Source of the DNA: DYEP01 sp040755615 | GTDB lineage: Bacteria > Bacillota > Sulfobacillia > DUSP01 > DYEP01 | Length of the DNA stretch: 22,263 nt | Reading direction: 5' to 3' | NCBI GenBank assembly: GCA_040755615.1 | Contig: JBFMAL010000044.1 | Span: forward strand, 1-22,263 | Shown here: piece by piece, positions 1 through 8,312 of the stretch | Position numbering within the stretch: position 1 is the first letter of the stretch | How the letters are laid out: every line of letters starts with the position of its first letter | The notes under the pieces: generated by a model | Database searches by the model: none | The model's input: the letters and a program-made list of their open reading frames with translations, nothing else | What the model was told of the DNA's origin: nothing | Made by a program: the position numbers and the translations under genes

Positions 1-2
1 TG

Positions 3-173
3 ATACCTGTAGCGCAAGGAGGGAGAGTAAGACCTGCCCTCAGGCAGGCGTCTCTCGATGAGGTGCTGAGGACCGTTCGGGCATCCCGGTGGACTTCACC
101 AGAAGCCGCCGGGCTTGTCCCGGCGGACGTTCACCTGGTGTCCCAGGTACCGGCGCAAGGTTCTAGTGGGTGA
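3..173 (+). pseudogene. tnpB: 3' end of an IS605-type tnpB (OrfB), truncated by the window edge
   Basis: The frame is open from the window edge to a TGA at 171-173. It reads as a low-complexity tail (IPVAQGGRVRPALRQASLD near the start, VPAQGSSG at the end). From memory this style resembles the C-terminal tails of TnpB proteins of IS200/IS605 elements, where the gene end overlaps a guide-like right-end RNA. The GC-rich complementary stretches around 105-150 fit such a structured 3' end. No catalytic domain lies inside the window. Sequence after 173 passes directly into tnpA-like coding sequence, so no intact element end is present. The family call is an inference from a short tail, and another protein could end here. 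Confidence 0.4.
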
Positions 174-176
174 AGG

Positions 177-307
177 GTGCTGAGAGAAGAATTCCCATCC
201 CTGAAAAGCCGTCTTCCGTCCCTGTGGACGCGCTCGTACTACTGCGAGTCAGGACACATATCAGAAAAACTGTCCGGAAGTACATCGAAGACCAGAAGGG
301 GAAATAG
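177..307 (+). pseudogene. tnpA: 3' fragment of IS200/IS605 tnpA (Y1 HUH transposase)
   Basis: One frame reads EEFPSLKSRLPSLWTRSYY followed by GHISEK. A second frame, entered near the A-run at 264-269, reads KTVRKYIEDQKGK and stops with TAG at 305-307. LWTRSYF..., GHVS and the terminal RRYIEEQ are the familiar C-terminal end of Y1 transposases of the IS200/IS605 family. Only this end is present. The HUH motif and catalytic tyrosine region lie upstream and are missing, and at least one frameshift separates the two pieces. The next gene remnant is a tnpB start, which reproduces the usual tnpA-tnpB order. It is non-functional. Confidence 0.65.
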
Positions 308-312
308 TGAAC

Positions 313-557
313 ATGACCAAGGCGGAGCTGACACAAGACAGCGGAGAGAACGCCAAAAGCCCGTCGTGTACCAGCTAAAGCTCCAGAACCTCTCCTACAG
401 AAAAACTGAAGTGCTAAGGAGAGTCTTTCTGGAGGCTAAGTGGCTGTACAACTGGCTGATGTCAAATACGGAAAGGCTCAATATGCCCGCCAACAAAGCA
501 TTTATGGCTCTACGAGCCACAGGCTATGAGCAAAAATGTCTATGGATTCCCTCATAG
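313..557 (+). pseudogene. tnpB: 5' fragment of IS605-type tnpB, frameshifted and truncated
   Basis: An ATG at 313, just after the tnpA stop, begins MTKAELTQ. A shift near 335 then leads into a frame reading RQRRERQKPVVYQLKLQNL and later EVLRRVFLEAKWLYNW. The last stretch matches the conserved N-terminal helix-turn-helix-like segment of TnpB/OrfB, where the residues after LYN are usually aromatic or hydrophobic. After about 520 the similarity stops, and a TAG at 555-557 closes the frame. The RuvC-like nuclease domain is absent. This is a decayed remnant next to the tnpA piece. Confidence 0.65.
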
Positions 558-899
558 ATATGGGAGGCGGGGTTAAGCTGCTGGAAAGGGCTTGGCCTGC
601 GCCCTGAGCAGGCCGTAGGGCTGGACAGGTCCGAACTTACGCCTCAGGAGAGGGAGGCCGCTGCACGGATCCTGGGGAGGAATCCCTATGTCCGCCCAAG
701 ATTCCCTCAGCGAAAGAGGAAGCCCACCTGCTTTCCTTTGCGGAAGGAATTTGTGCCTCACACGTCGAACAAAACTAAAAAGTATCCAGGGTGGCAGGAG
801 CCATCCGGGTTTTTGTGCCGGCAGTTTCGGCAGGAGTGCGAGTTGTCACTGGAATCTATCAGGGCCATGAAGGCCTGTCGCTCGCTGAAGCGAGGTTAG
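558..899 (+). other. Unassigned open frame without a start, between IS remnants and the FmdE gene
   Basis: The frame of the tnpB remnant stays open after its stop and ends at a TAG at 897-899. It contains a plausible amphipathic stretch, LDRSELTPQEREAAARILG, followed by a very basic segment (RPRFPQRKRKPT) and a Cys-containing tail. There is no ATG/GTG with a ribosome binding site at its head, and I recognise no family. It may be the end of a decayed gene joined here by IS activity, or simply non-coding. Apart from the hairpin at its end I see nothing else in this stretch. Confidence 0.2.
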
Positions 900-911
900 G
901 CTTTCATGGCC
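863..911 (+). terminator. Nested hairpin with short T-run, possible terminator or IS end
   Basis: GGCCATGAA at 863-871 pairs with TTCATGGCC at 903-911. The inner part adds GGCCT/AGGCT-type pairs and a second nested stem, CTCGC-TGAA-GCGAG. TGCATTTTT follows. It lies 57 bases before the FmdE gene, so it could isolate the operon from upstream transcription. A structured end of an IS200/IS605-type element is the alternative. Confidence 0.45.
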
Positions 912-967
912 TGCATTTTTGGGTGGCTGACAGATAATGACAGAAACGATGCAAGGAGGAATCAGGG

Positions 968-1576
968 ATGGAAGGAAGAGATGAAGCATGGAGGAGGACG
1001 GTCCAGTTTCACGGTCATGAGTGTGTCGGGCTGGCGCTAGGATTTCAGGTGGCGGAGGCGGCTTTGCATTCCTTGGGGGCCCGGAGAGATGTGGATGAAG
1101 AGCTGGTAGCCATCGTTGAAAACGACAGTTGCGCTGTGGATGCCATTCAGGTCATGACTGGGTGTACCTTGGGCAAAGGGAACTTGATCTACAAAGATTA
1201 CGGCAAACAAGGGTATACATTCGTGTCCAGAGGCCAAAACAAGGCCGTGCGCATCACCGCGCGGCGTCCGGATGGGGCTGACTCGCAACGTCTGGATGTT
1301 CTACGCAGGAGAATTGCTAGTGGGGAGGCCAGTGAAGAGGAGAAGCTCTCCCTCAGGAACACGATGGCTGAGCTCACAGCGAGGATCCTGTCGACCCCTT
1401 TTGCAGAGATCTGTGAAATCAGGGAAGTTTCCGTGAATGTTCCCGAAAGGGCCAGGCTCTTTCCTTCGATTACATGCACCAGGTGCGGAGAAAAAGTCAT
1501 GGAGCCCAGGGCGCGCATAAAGGACGGCCAGATCGTTTGCATCCCGTGCGCCTCCAGCTACACCCGCGGTTGGTGA
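968..1576 (+). CDS. FmdE-family protein with C-terminal zinc ribbon
   Basis: 202 aa; the ATG is preceded by AAGGAGGAATCAGGG, a strong ribosome binding site. The N-terminal domain carries FmdE hallmarks: HGHECVG around residues 15-21, then ENDSCAVDAIQ with C55, then GCTLGKGN with C66, then KDYGK at 76-80. These Cys/His/Glu residues form the metal-binding site of the family, which is named after subunit E of molybdenum formylmethanofuran dehydrogenase. The C-terminus has CTRC (170, 173) and CIPC (191, 194), a zinc-ribbon knuckle pair common in stand-alone bacterial members. Their biochemical role is not settled, and metal or molybdopterin-related handling is often inferred. It is the first gene of a run with a peptide/nickel ABC importer starting 39 bases after its stop, suggesting a role linked to the imported substrate. 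The family call is strong; the function is open. Confidence 0.85.
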   Translation: MEGRDEAWRRTVQFHGHECVGLALGFQVAEAALHSLGARRDVDEELVAIVENDSCAVDAIQVMTGCTLGKGNLIYKDYGKQGYTFVSRGQNKAVRITARRPDGADSQRLDVLRRRIASGEASEEEKLSLRNTMAELTARILSTPFAEICEIREVSVNVPERARLFPSITCTRCGEKVMEPRARIKDGQIVCIPCASSYTRGW

Positions 1577-1615
1577 AGAACATACGTCTCATCGATTTGG
1601 GGGGTATTTATAACG

Positions 1616-3187
1616 ATGAGAAAATCAGTGTTGATAGCTGCATTCTTGTTGATAGCGCTCCTTACCATGATTGGCTGCGGAACGCCCAAAGAAACAGCCC
1701 CGGCTGCACCCGAGGAACCGAAAAAGCCCGTAGTGGTCAGACTAGAAGGTGGCGACTGGGGGTATCCGAATCCCTTTACTCATTACTCCCGCGGGCCTGG
1801 CGTGAACAAAATGCGCCTCATCTTCGATTCCCTTCTAGAAAGGGATGAAAGAGGCGATATTCCATGGCTTGCTGAGAGCTGGTCTATTCTGGATGGAGGT
1901 AGGAGGTATGTCTTCCAACTCCGCAAGGGGGTAAAATGGCAGGACGGAAAGCCTTTCACCGCCAGGGACGTGGCTTTCACCCTCAATTATTACAGGAAAC
2001 ACCCGCCAGTGTCCGTCCCCTCTGGCGCTTCTTTTCAGCCAGATTATCTCCTGTCAATCAATGTCCTTTCAGAACACCAAGTGGAGCTCGTGGTCGCTGA
2101 GCCCAATGCCAACTTCCTCCAGGCTATAGGCCGATTGAGCATCATCCCGGAACATATTTGGAAAGACGTGGCAGAGCCGGCAAAATTCACTGATCCACAA
2201 TCCGTGATAGGCACGGGCCCCTTCCGCTTGACAGATTACAGCAAAGAACATGGCTCCTATAGGTATGAGGCTAACCGAGAATTCTGGGGCCCGAAGGTGC
2301 TGGTGGATGTATTAGAGTTTGTGCCCACAAGCGACCCGGTCTTAGCATTGGAAAAGGGAGATATCGATTTGGCGGGCGTCCCCAGTGACGTTCTTGACCG
2401 ATTCCGGAAGGACCCCTCTTTCGTGCTGATGGAAAATCCGGGTTTCTGGGGATACCGTCTTCGCTTCAACATGCAGAGAGTGGAGGAGTTCAAAGACCGC
2501 CAGCTGAGAAGGGCATTCGCCTATGCTATCAATCGGCAAGACCTGGTCGATAAGATAGCTCGAGGCGCCGGCGTGGTCGGATCTATGGGCATATTGCCTC
2601 CTCAGCACCGCTGGTACAATCCTAACTTGCCCCAATACGAATACGATCCCAAGAAAGCGGAAGAGTTGTTGAAAGGCTTAGGCCCTTCCGTCAAAAGGTC
2701 GTATGAACTGTTAGTGGGCAGTGGCGCGGAAGTGCGTATCGGGGAACTACTGAAGGAACATCTTTCCCAAGTGGGCATTGAGCTGCGCGTCGTTTCTGCC
2801 GATACTAAAAGCCGCGACGCTCGCATAGCTGAAGGCAAGTACGAGATCGTTTTGGTTGGACATGGCGGCTGGGGAGGGGATCCCGATTACCTCCGCACTA
2901 GGTTTTCCTCCCGAGTTGGCGACTGGTTTAATGGAACGCCAGGATATGACAATCCAGAACTCACCCTGCTCCTAGAGAAGCAGATCAAAGAAACGGACGA
3001 AAACAAGAGGAAGGAACTAGTTTTCCGCATCCAGCACCTCTTGGCCGAGGACGTGCCGGAAATCCCTCTATACATGACCACCGGCTACACCGTATTTCGC
3101 CGTGAGAAGTATGATGGCTGGATGCATGTTTATGACCATCATGCCCCTACCCATAATAAGCTTTCTTATCTTGAGAGGAAGAAGTAA
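1616..3187 (+). CDS. ABC transporter substrate-binding lipoprotein, peptide/nickel family 5
   Basis: 523 aa with a lipoprotein signal peptide: hydrophobic residues 5-19, then a lipobox ending IGC at Cys21, followed by a Pro/Ala/Glu-rich linker. The mature part has the SBP_bac_5 layout: LAESW near residue 80, VFQLRKGVKWQDGKPFTA.DVAFT shortly after, then GTGPFRL, and in the C-terminal half LRRAFAYAINRQ and YDPKKAEELL. The length is typical for DppA/OppA/NikA-like receptors. It would capture a peptide, metal chelate or other small solute outside the membrane and deliver it to the two permeases encoded downstream. The ATG overlaps the end of an upstream GGGGGTATTTATAACG leader whose Shine-Dalgarno is weak. 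The ATPase gene starts 2 bases after its stop, so these genes are co-translated. Substrate cannot be read from sequence. Confidence 0.93.
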   Translation: MRKSVLIAAFLLIALLTMIGCGTPKETAPAAPEEPKKPVVVRLEGGDWGYPNPFTHYSRGPGVNKMRLIFDSLLERDERGDIPWLAESWSILDGGRRYVFQLRKGVKWQDGKPFTARDVAFTLNYYRKHPPVSVPSGASFQPDYLLSINVLSEHQVELVVAEPNANFLQAIGRLSIIPEHIWKDVAEPAKFTDPQSVIGTGPFRLTDYSKEHGSYRYEANREFWGPKVLVDVLEFVPTSDPVLALEKGDIDLAGVPSDVLDRFRKDPSFVLMENPGFWGYRLRFNMQRVEEFKDRQLRRAFAYAINRQDLVDKIARGAGVVGSMGILPPQHRWYNPNLPQYEYDPKKAEELLKGLGPSVKRSYELLVGSGAEVRIGELLKEHLSQVGIELRVVSADTKSRDARIAEGKYEIVLVGHGGWGGDPDYLRTRFSSRVGDWFNGTPGYDNPELTLLLEKQIKETDENKRKELVFRIQHLLAEDVPEIPLYMTTGYTVFRREKYDGWMHVYDHHAPTHNKLSYLERKK

Positions 3188-3189
3188 AG

Positions 3190-4971
3190 ATGGGTTCAGT
3201 CCTTGAAGTTGAAGGGCTCTCCGTAGTATACGCTGGGCAAAAGAGAGAGGTCAGTGCCTTGCGCGACGTGTCTTTCGATTTACGCCCTGGGGATACTCTG
3301 GGGATTATCGGAGAGTCAGGAAGCGGCAAGACTACCTTGGCCCTCTCTATATTAGGATTGCTCGGCGCTCCCCACAGGGTATCAGGGAGGGTGACCATCA
3401 ACGGCAAGGAAATCTTGTCTCTGCCTGAAGAAGAAAAAAAGAAACTGCGCTGGCGGCAGGTGGCCATGGTCTTCCAAAACTCCCAGGAGGTGTTGAACCC
3501 CGTTTTGAAGTTGGCCGAACAGCTGGCCGAGCCTATAGTGCGCCATTTTGGTCTCCGAGGCGCTGAACTAGAAAATCGTGTAAAGGCGCTTTTTGATCTT
3601 GTGGGCCTACCATCCTTTTGGTTGGACGCATATCCTCATCAGCTATCTGGCGGAATGCTGCAGAGGGTTCTGTTGGCCATGGCCTTATCGTGCGATCCTC
3701 AATACCTAATAGCGGACGAGCCCACCGCCTCCCTGGATGCCATTTGCAGACAAGAAATCCTTTCTAAGATCAAGTCGCTGCAAGCGGAAAAAGGTTTTGG
3801 CCTGGTCCTTATCTCTCACGATCTCTCAGTGGTGGCGGACATGGCCGAGCGTCTCATGGTCTTATACTGTGGAGAGATCCTGGAAATGGGACCTACGGGA
3901 GAGGTTTTGGAAGGACCTCGTCATCCGTATACGCGTGGCCTGGTGAACTCGTGCGTAGGAAGGTTCCCGTACAAGGACCTGTGGGGCATCCCTGGCGAAC
4001 CTGCCAGGGATGCCGGTCAACGTTGTTCCTTTGTGGCCCGGTGTACCCAGGCTATAGGGAAGTGCAATGACGAGCGCCCCGCCCTGAGGCTGGTTGCTAG
4101 CGATCGCCAAATACGGTGTCACCGAGGGGGGATAGCGCTCCTCCTGGAATGCAGAGGTGTGACCAAGACCTTCACCTTGGGCAATCACAGGATCCAAGCC
4201 CTCACGGACGTGAGCGTATCAATAAAGCATGGGGAAACTGTGGCTCTGGTGGGAGTTTCAGGATCGGGCAAGTCCACGCTGGCCCAGATCTTGAGCGGAA
4301 TCTTGCGACCAGATAAAGGGGAATTGCTGTTCAAAGGACGGCCGGTCAATGGACCATGGGCGACGCGGCAACAAGGTGGTATTCAGCTGGTGCTTCAGGA
4401 CTCCTCGGGGTCCGTGAGTCATCGCTTCACAGTTGAAGAGGTCGTCAGCGAACCTCTTATAATCAACAAGATCGGTTGCCCCGCGGAAAGGAAAAACAGG
4501 GTCCAGGAAGCGTTACGCGCAGTTCAACTTCCTGTCGATGAGGCTTTCTTGTCGCGTCGTTGCTTCGCCTTGAGCAATGGCCAGCGTCAACGCCTGGCGA
4601 TAGCCAGGGCTCTCGTGATGGAGCCGGCATTGCTATTGGCAGATGAGATCGTTTCGATGCTGGATGTTTCCACTCAAGCTAACCTGTTGCGCTTGCTGAA
4701 GGGGCTTCAAAACGAAAAGGGCTTCTCGATGTTGGTCATCACCCATGACCTGCATTTGGCCAGGAAGATATCGGAACGCATTATCGTGCTACATGCCGGC
4801 AGAATCGCCGAAGAAGGCTCCGTCAAACGCGTGATGGAGAGTTCCTGCTGCATCCATACACAAAGGATCCTTGAGGCCGGGTTAGGTTCTCCTGACATAA
4901 AGGAGAAGCCCTTCTTCGTGAGATCGCCAATTCATCCTCATCCTTTTGAATATCGCGGAGATATGGCATGA
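3190..4971 (+). CDS. Fused double ABC ATPase of a peptide/nickel importer (DppD-DppF type)
   Basis: 593 aa carrying two complete nucleotide-binding domains. Domain 1: Walker A GESGSGKTT (41-49), Q-loop region VFQNSQEVLNP, signature LSGGMLQR (152-159), Walker B YLIADEPTASLD, switch His in LISHD. A linker with the oligopeptide-transporter tail follows (RHPYTRGL and Cys residues near 279, 285, 292 and 310). Domain 2: Walker A GVSGSGKST (355-363), signature LSNGQRQR, Walker B LLADEIVSMLD, VITHD. Normally these are two proteins (DppD and DppF); here they are one chain, so the ATPase heterodimer is built in. In domain 2 the usual DEP is DEI, and the signature has Asn instead of the second Gly position; both are tolerated in this family. 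Its stop overlaps the next gene's ATG by 4 bases. Confidence 0.93.
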   Translation: MGSVLEVEGLSVVYAGQKREVSALRDVSFDLRPGDTLGIIGESGSGKTTLALSILGLLGAPHRVSGRVTINGKEILSLPEEEKKKLRWRQVAMVFQNSQEVLNPVLKLAEQLAEPIVRHFGLRGAELENRVKALFDLVGLPSFWLDAYPHQLSGGMLQRVLLAMALSCDPQYLIADEPTASLDAICRQEILSKIKSLQAEKGFGLVLISHDLSVVADMAERLMVLYCGEILEMGPTGEVLEGPRHPYTRGLVNSCVGRFPYKDLWGIPGEPARDAGQRCSFVARCTQAIGKCNDERPALRLVASDRQIRCHRGGIALLLECRGVTKTFTLGNHRIQALTDVSVSIKHGETVALVGVSGSGKSTLAQILSGILRPDKGELLFKGRPVNGPWATRQQGGIQLVLQDSSGSVSHRFTVEEVVSEPLIINKIGCPAERKNRVQEALRAVQLPVDEAFLSRRCFALSNGQRQRLAIARALVMEPALLLADEIVSMLDVSTQANLLRLLKGLQNEKGFSMLVITHDLHLARKISERIIVLHAGRIAEEGSVKRVMESSCCIHTQRILEAGLGSPDIKEKPFFVRSPIHPHPFEYRGDMA

Positions 4972-5957
4972 ATGGCAAAAAGCTGCTCAGATTCGTGGAA
5001 TATCTGTTCACCTTTGTCGTGGTCGTCACGCTGAATTTCGCGATACCTCGCTTGATGCCGGGAGGCCCCTTTGCCGCCATGTTCACTGACTTGGGGGAGA
5101 GCGCTAGCCTCTTCGCGCAGGAGCAACGGCGATACTTCATGGAATATTATGGCCTTGACAGGCCTGTGTTGGAACAATACATTCGCTACATTAAAGACCT
5201 GGCTAGGGGCAACCTTGGGTTCAGCTATTATTATAAAGAGCCTGTGTTGAACCTTGTTCTGCGAAGACTTCCTTGGACTTTGTTCATCGTCCTCCTTTCT
5301 ACTGTGCTGAGTTTCCTTTTGGGCATACTTCTTGGGAGCTTTTCAGCATGGAGACGAAATACGTGGTGTGATGTGCTCCTTTATTCCGTTATGGTCGTCT
5401 CAGGCACGGTTCCCTCTTTTTTGATAGGGCTCTTTTTGTTGTTCTCGTTAGCAGCTGGTCTGGGGATATTTCCGTTGTCTGGAGCCACGTCTCACTTCGT
5501 GCAGTATGAATCGATTTGGGAAAATCTCGCGGATATATTACGCCATGCCGCCCTGCCGGTCTTAACTCTTACTTTGGCGCGCACAAGCGGCGTGTATCAA
5601 TTGGTGAGAAATAGCCTCATCACCGTGCTATCCCGGGAGTACATGGTGACCGCTCGCGCAAAAGGATTAAGGGAGGTGCGCATCCGATACCGTCACGCCC
5701 TGCGCAATGCTATTTTGCCCCTGGTAACCCGGTTCGCTTTACAGATGGCTGGATTTGTCGGGGCGGCCATAGTGGCGGAAAACGTCTTCGCATATCCGGG
5801 TTTGGGAAGACTAATACGGGAGGCGGTCTTTGTCCGGGATTACCCCATCCTTCAGGGCGTTTTTATCGTTGTGGCGGTTTGGGTCTTGGGGGCCAATATT
5901 ATCGCTGACATGCTTTACCGGCGATTAGACCCGAGGACGAAAAACAATGAACTCTAA
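4968..5957 (+). CDS. ABC transporter permease, DppB/OppB/NikB type
   Basis: 329 aa, about six transmembrane helices. Helix 1 lies at the N-terminus (YLFTFVVVVTLNFAIPRL), followed by the family's PGGPF motif and an external domain with YGLDRP and YI.YIKDLARGNLG. The cytoplasmic EAA loop begins near residue 225 (YMVTARAKGL) and contains RHALRNAILPL. The C-terminus has AENVFAYPGLGRL and DPRTK. This is the standard layout and length of the first permease of peptide/nickel importers. The start ATG overlaps the ATPase stop (ATGA), and the end overlaps the next permease by 11 bases, showing translational coupling. Together with its partner it forms the membrane channel for the substrate delivered by the lipoprotein. 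Confidence 0.93.
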   Translation: MNGKKLLRFVEYLFTFVVVVTLNFAIPRLMPGGPFAAMFTDLGESASLFAQEQRRYFMEYYGLDRPVLEQYIRYIKDLARGNLGFSYYYKEPVLNLVLRRLPWTLFIVLLSTVLSFLLGILLGSFSAWRRNTWCDVLLYSVMVVSGTVPSFLIGLFLLFSLAAGLGIFPLSGATSHFVQYESIWENLADILRHAALPVLTLTLARTSGVYQLVRNSLITVLSREYMVTARAKGLREVRIRYRHALRNAILPLVTRFALQMAGFVGAAIVAENVFAYPGLGRLIREAVFVRDYPILQGVFIVVAVWVLGANIIADMLYRRLDPRTKNNEL

Positions 5958-6864
5958 ATGGGACAGGTTAAAAGCGTCATGTGCTCACATATGGAGAGCC
6001 TTCGAATTCTTCAATGCTCTGAGCTGGTTCGGCAAAGTCTCTTTTTTCATCTTGCTGGCCCTAGCGGCTATGGCCATTTTTGCACCTCACCTGACCGTTC
6101 ATCCACATAACAAATCATCGGGACCTCCCCTTGTACCGCCGGGGAACGGCCATTTTTTGGGAACAGATGATCTTGGGGTTGATATTTGGTCGATGATCTG
6201 CTTCGGTGCCCGAACCAGCTTGACAGTTGGGCTGGCTACCGCCGTGATGGCTGCTTTGGGTGGGAGCGTTCTAGGCATAATCGCTGCTCAAAGCGGAGGT
6301 TGGTTTGACAGATTGTTGATGCGCGCCGTCGACATCATGATGATCCTCCCAGACCTGCCGGTGTTGATCGTGTTGGCGGCTTTTTGGGGACCAAGCCTCC
6401 GCAATATGGTGATCGCCATCGCTCTTTTTTCTTGGTCCATGCCCGCTCGCCTGACTCGCTCCCAGGCCTTGGTACTAAGAGAGCGACCGTACGTGAGAAT
6501 GGCTGCCAGTTTCGGGGGGCGGACCCTCTACTTGGCCTTTCGGCATTTCATACCAGAGCTCTTTCCATTGATTTTGGTCAGCATGGTGCGCCTTTCGGGC
6601 AGGGCCATTGTTACGGAAGCCTCCCTCTCTTTTATTGGCCTGGGAGACCCCACATCGCGCAGCTGGGGCCTCATCATTCATCATGCAATCAACTTCCGAG
6701 GCATATACTTCACGCCTTTTTGGCGTTGGTGGCTCTTGTATCCTTCGCTGTTTCTGACCCTTCTCGTCACTTCGTTGGCTTTTTTGGGACGGGACCTGGA
6801 GAGATTAACCGAACCTCGCATCGCATTGCATGGCACAAGGATAGAGCGAAGTTCTCCCTCATGA
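5947..6864 (+). CDS. ABC transporter permease, DppC/OppC/NikC type
   Basis: 305 aa. The N-terminal helix is FFILLALAAMAIFAP, followed by HFLGTDDLGVDIWS, the conserved GTDxxGRD-like segment with a Val in place of Arg. GARTSLTVGL leads into helix 2, and the EAA loop lies near residue 182 (YVRMAASFGG). The second half reads VTEASLSFIGLG, which is diagnostic for the DppC family. It ends the operon; no convincing terminator follows its stop. The reading frame starts 11 bases inside the upstream permease gene. The C-terminal tail after DLERLTEPR is short and polar. The missing Arg in the GTD motif is a variation, not evidence of inactivity. Confidence 0.92.
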   Translation: MNSKWDRLKASCAHIWRAFEFFNALSWFGKVSFFILLALAAMAIFAPHLTVHPHNKSSGPPLVPPGNGHFLGTDDLGVDIWSMICFGARTSLTVGLATAVMAALGGSVLGIIAAQSGGWFDRLLMRAVDIMMILPDLPVLIVLAAFWGPSLRNMVIAIALFSWSMPARLTRSQALVLRERPYVRMAASFGGRTLYLAFRHFIPELFPLILVSMVRLSGRAIVTEASLSFIGLGDPTSRSWGLIIHHAINFRGIYFTPFWRWWLLYPSLFLTLLVTSLAFLGRDLERLTEPRIALHGTRIERSSPS

Positions 6865-7440
6865 ATAGTGAGATGCCTAACAGCTAAAGCGACGTGTCGA
6901 TTTCTTTGAACCAAAGTTCCCCACAAGCCTGTTCCGACAAGGCCCTGCGGAGCTACAGCCGCATCACATATTTGAACCTCCCCATGGCCAAAGCCTAAGG
7001 GTTTCGGGAGAAACCGCTTCTCCCAGACCCTCGCCCCCGACAAGAGGCTGCGCTACACCACATCGGGCCACAGCCTTGCATATCTTATCGCGCAGTGTCC
7101 CATTACGGGGCCGTCCAGGAGAGCCAGATGGTCGGAGGCGATAAAGCCCTCGCTCCCGTCTTTCTGCATCTTCCTTGGCAGGCTCCTGCAGAAATTAGCA
7201 TCGATGCCGACAACCCTTTCTCCAAGCGATTTCGAGTACCGGTTGAGATGTGCATACAGACAGAGGTAGTGGTCCTTTATCGTAGGCCAGGCGGGTGTAC
7301 TCGACCCGGCAGGAGGGGCCTCCGGGTCGATAATGGTCAGACTACCCAGTGCCCCGTCATCAGATGACAACAAGCCCAAGAAACGAGTATTCGAAATCAT
7401 CGCAGACCCCTCGGCAGCCCTCTGGAACGCCGTCAATCTC
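6865..7440. other. Decayed intergenic region, no supported gene
   Basis: Between the permease gene and the larE remnant I find no gene with a start, ribosome binding site and recognisable family. The - strand from about 7440 to 7053 is open and continues in another frame from the larE remnant. It reads with reasonable composition (GLLSSDDGALGSLTIID, LGERVVGIDANF), which may be eroded coding sequence of unknown kind. A further - strand open piece (about 7043-6850) is similar. I assign no function. Confidence 0.3.
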
Positions 7441-8062
7441 TCAGGTGGTGAGAACCTCGTCCATACTTCCGCTACGGTAACCCTGTAAGTCAAGGGCCAC
7501 ATATACGTACTCAGCAGCTTTGATAAACTGCACCACTTCATCTCGGAGCGCCAAAACGGTTGAAAGCTCTTCAGGAGCTACCTCGATCCGCCGTTTAGTA
7601 CAGGTGCAGGGCCTTCTTCAAGGGTGAACCTGTGCCTCCGTATGAGGTTGGTATCGTGGTGCCTCACCCGCACCAGCCGCAGACCCAAAGCACGCAAGCT
7701 TCTCTCCGCCTGGGCCACCGACCGCAGGGCAGCTTCTGTGATAGGCGAATGGTAGGGAAACCTGCTAGCCAGGCATGCCATGGGAGGCTTGTTCCACGTA
7801 GGCAACCCTGCCTCCTTTGAAAGGCGGCGGATCTCATCTTTGGTGAGGCCGGCCTCCTGCAAAGGACTGCGTACGCCCAATTCGGCAACAGCCCGCACGC
7901 CCGGACGGTGTTCCGAAAGGTCCGAAGCCGTAGAACCTTCCAGGACGCAGTTAAACCCTTGAGCCTTAGCTACGTCCCAAAGTGTGTCGGTCGCCTCGAC
8001 CGGGCCCTGACCGCCCCCGCCATCCCATACAGGACAGGAAAAGAGCGTTTTGGCCAGGGTCT
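7441..8062 (-). pseudogene. larE: Broken larE (sacrificial sulfur transferase for the nickel-pincer cofactor)
   Basis: Read on the - strand, the middle and end of LarE are clear: TLFSC near the usual RCY-CK-LF site, EGSTASDLSEHRPG, RSPLQEAGLTKDEIR, LPTWNKPPMACLASRFPY and LRLVRVRHHD. After a shift near 7600-7580 a second frame reads RRIEVAPEEL, ALRDEVVQFIKAAE and YRSGSMDEVL, ending at 7441. LarE is a PP-loop ATPase that donates sulfur from a cysteine to the lactate racemase cofactor precursor. Here the N-terminal SGGVDS ATP loop is not found in any frame up to about 8300, and the join near the C-terminus needs a frameshift with extra residues. It is therefore a pseudogene. It sits downstream of, and convergent with, a possible nickel-type importer. 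Confidence 0.75.
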
Positions 8063-8312
8063 TTGTCAGTGATCTATCAATCGCTTGCAGTCTTCCGCCC
8101 TTCCGAATGACAATCCCTCGGCGGCCGCTGCGGTATGCACCAAAACGGCATGACGCTGCAAATTGGCAGCCGCAGGCAGCCAAACAGGCGCTTCTGGCAA
8201 CAGGAGTGGCTGCTGAGGGAGCGCGCGGTCAAGCTCCTGGGGCACCTTATGTGTACTGGCCCCCTGAAACAAAAGAAGAGGGGTTCTGACCTCCCCCTCG
8301 CCATATGCTACG
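8063..8312. other. No gene recognised between larE remnant and the large secreted-protein gene
   Basis: This stretch would hold the N-terminal part of larE if the gene were whole, but no frame shows the PP-loop. All three - strand frames are partly open with no family match. It is probably decayed coding sequence. No terminator-like hairpin with a T-run is evident for the gene ending at 8313. Confidence 0.25.
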
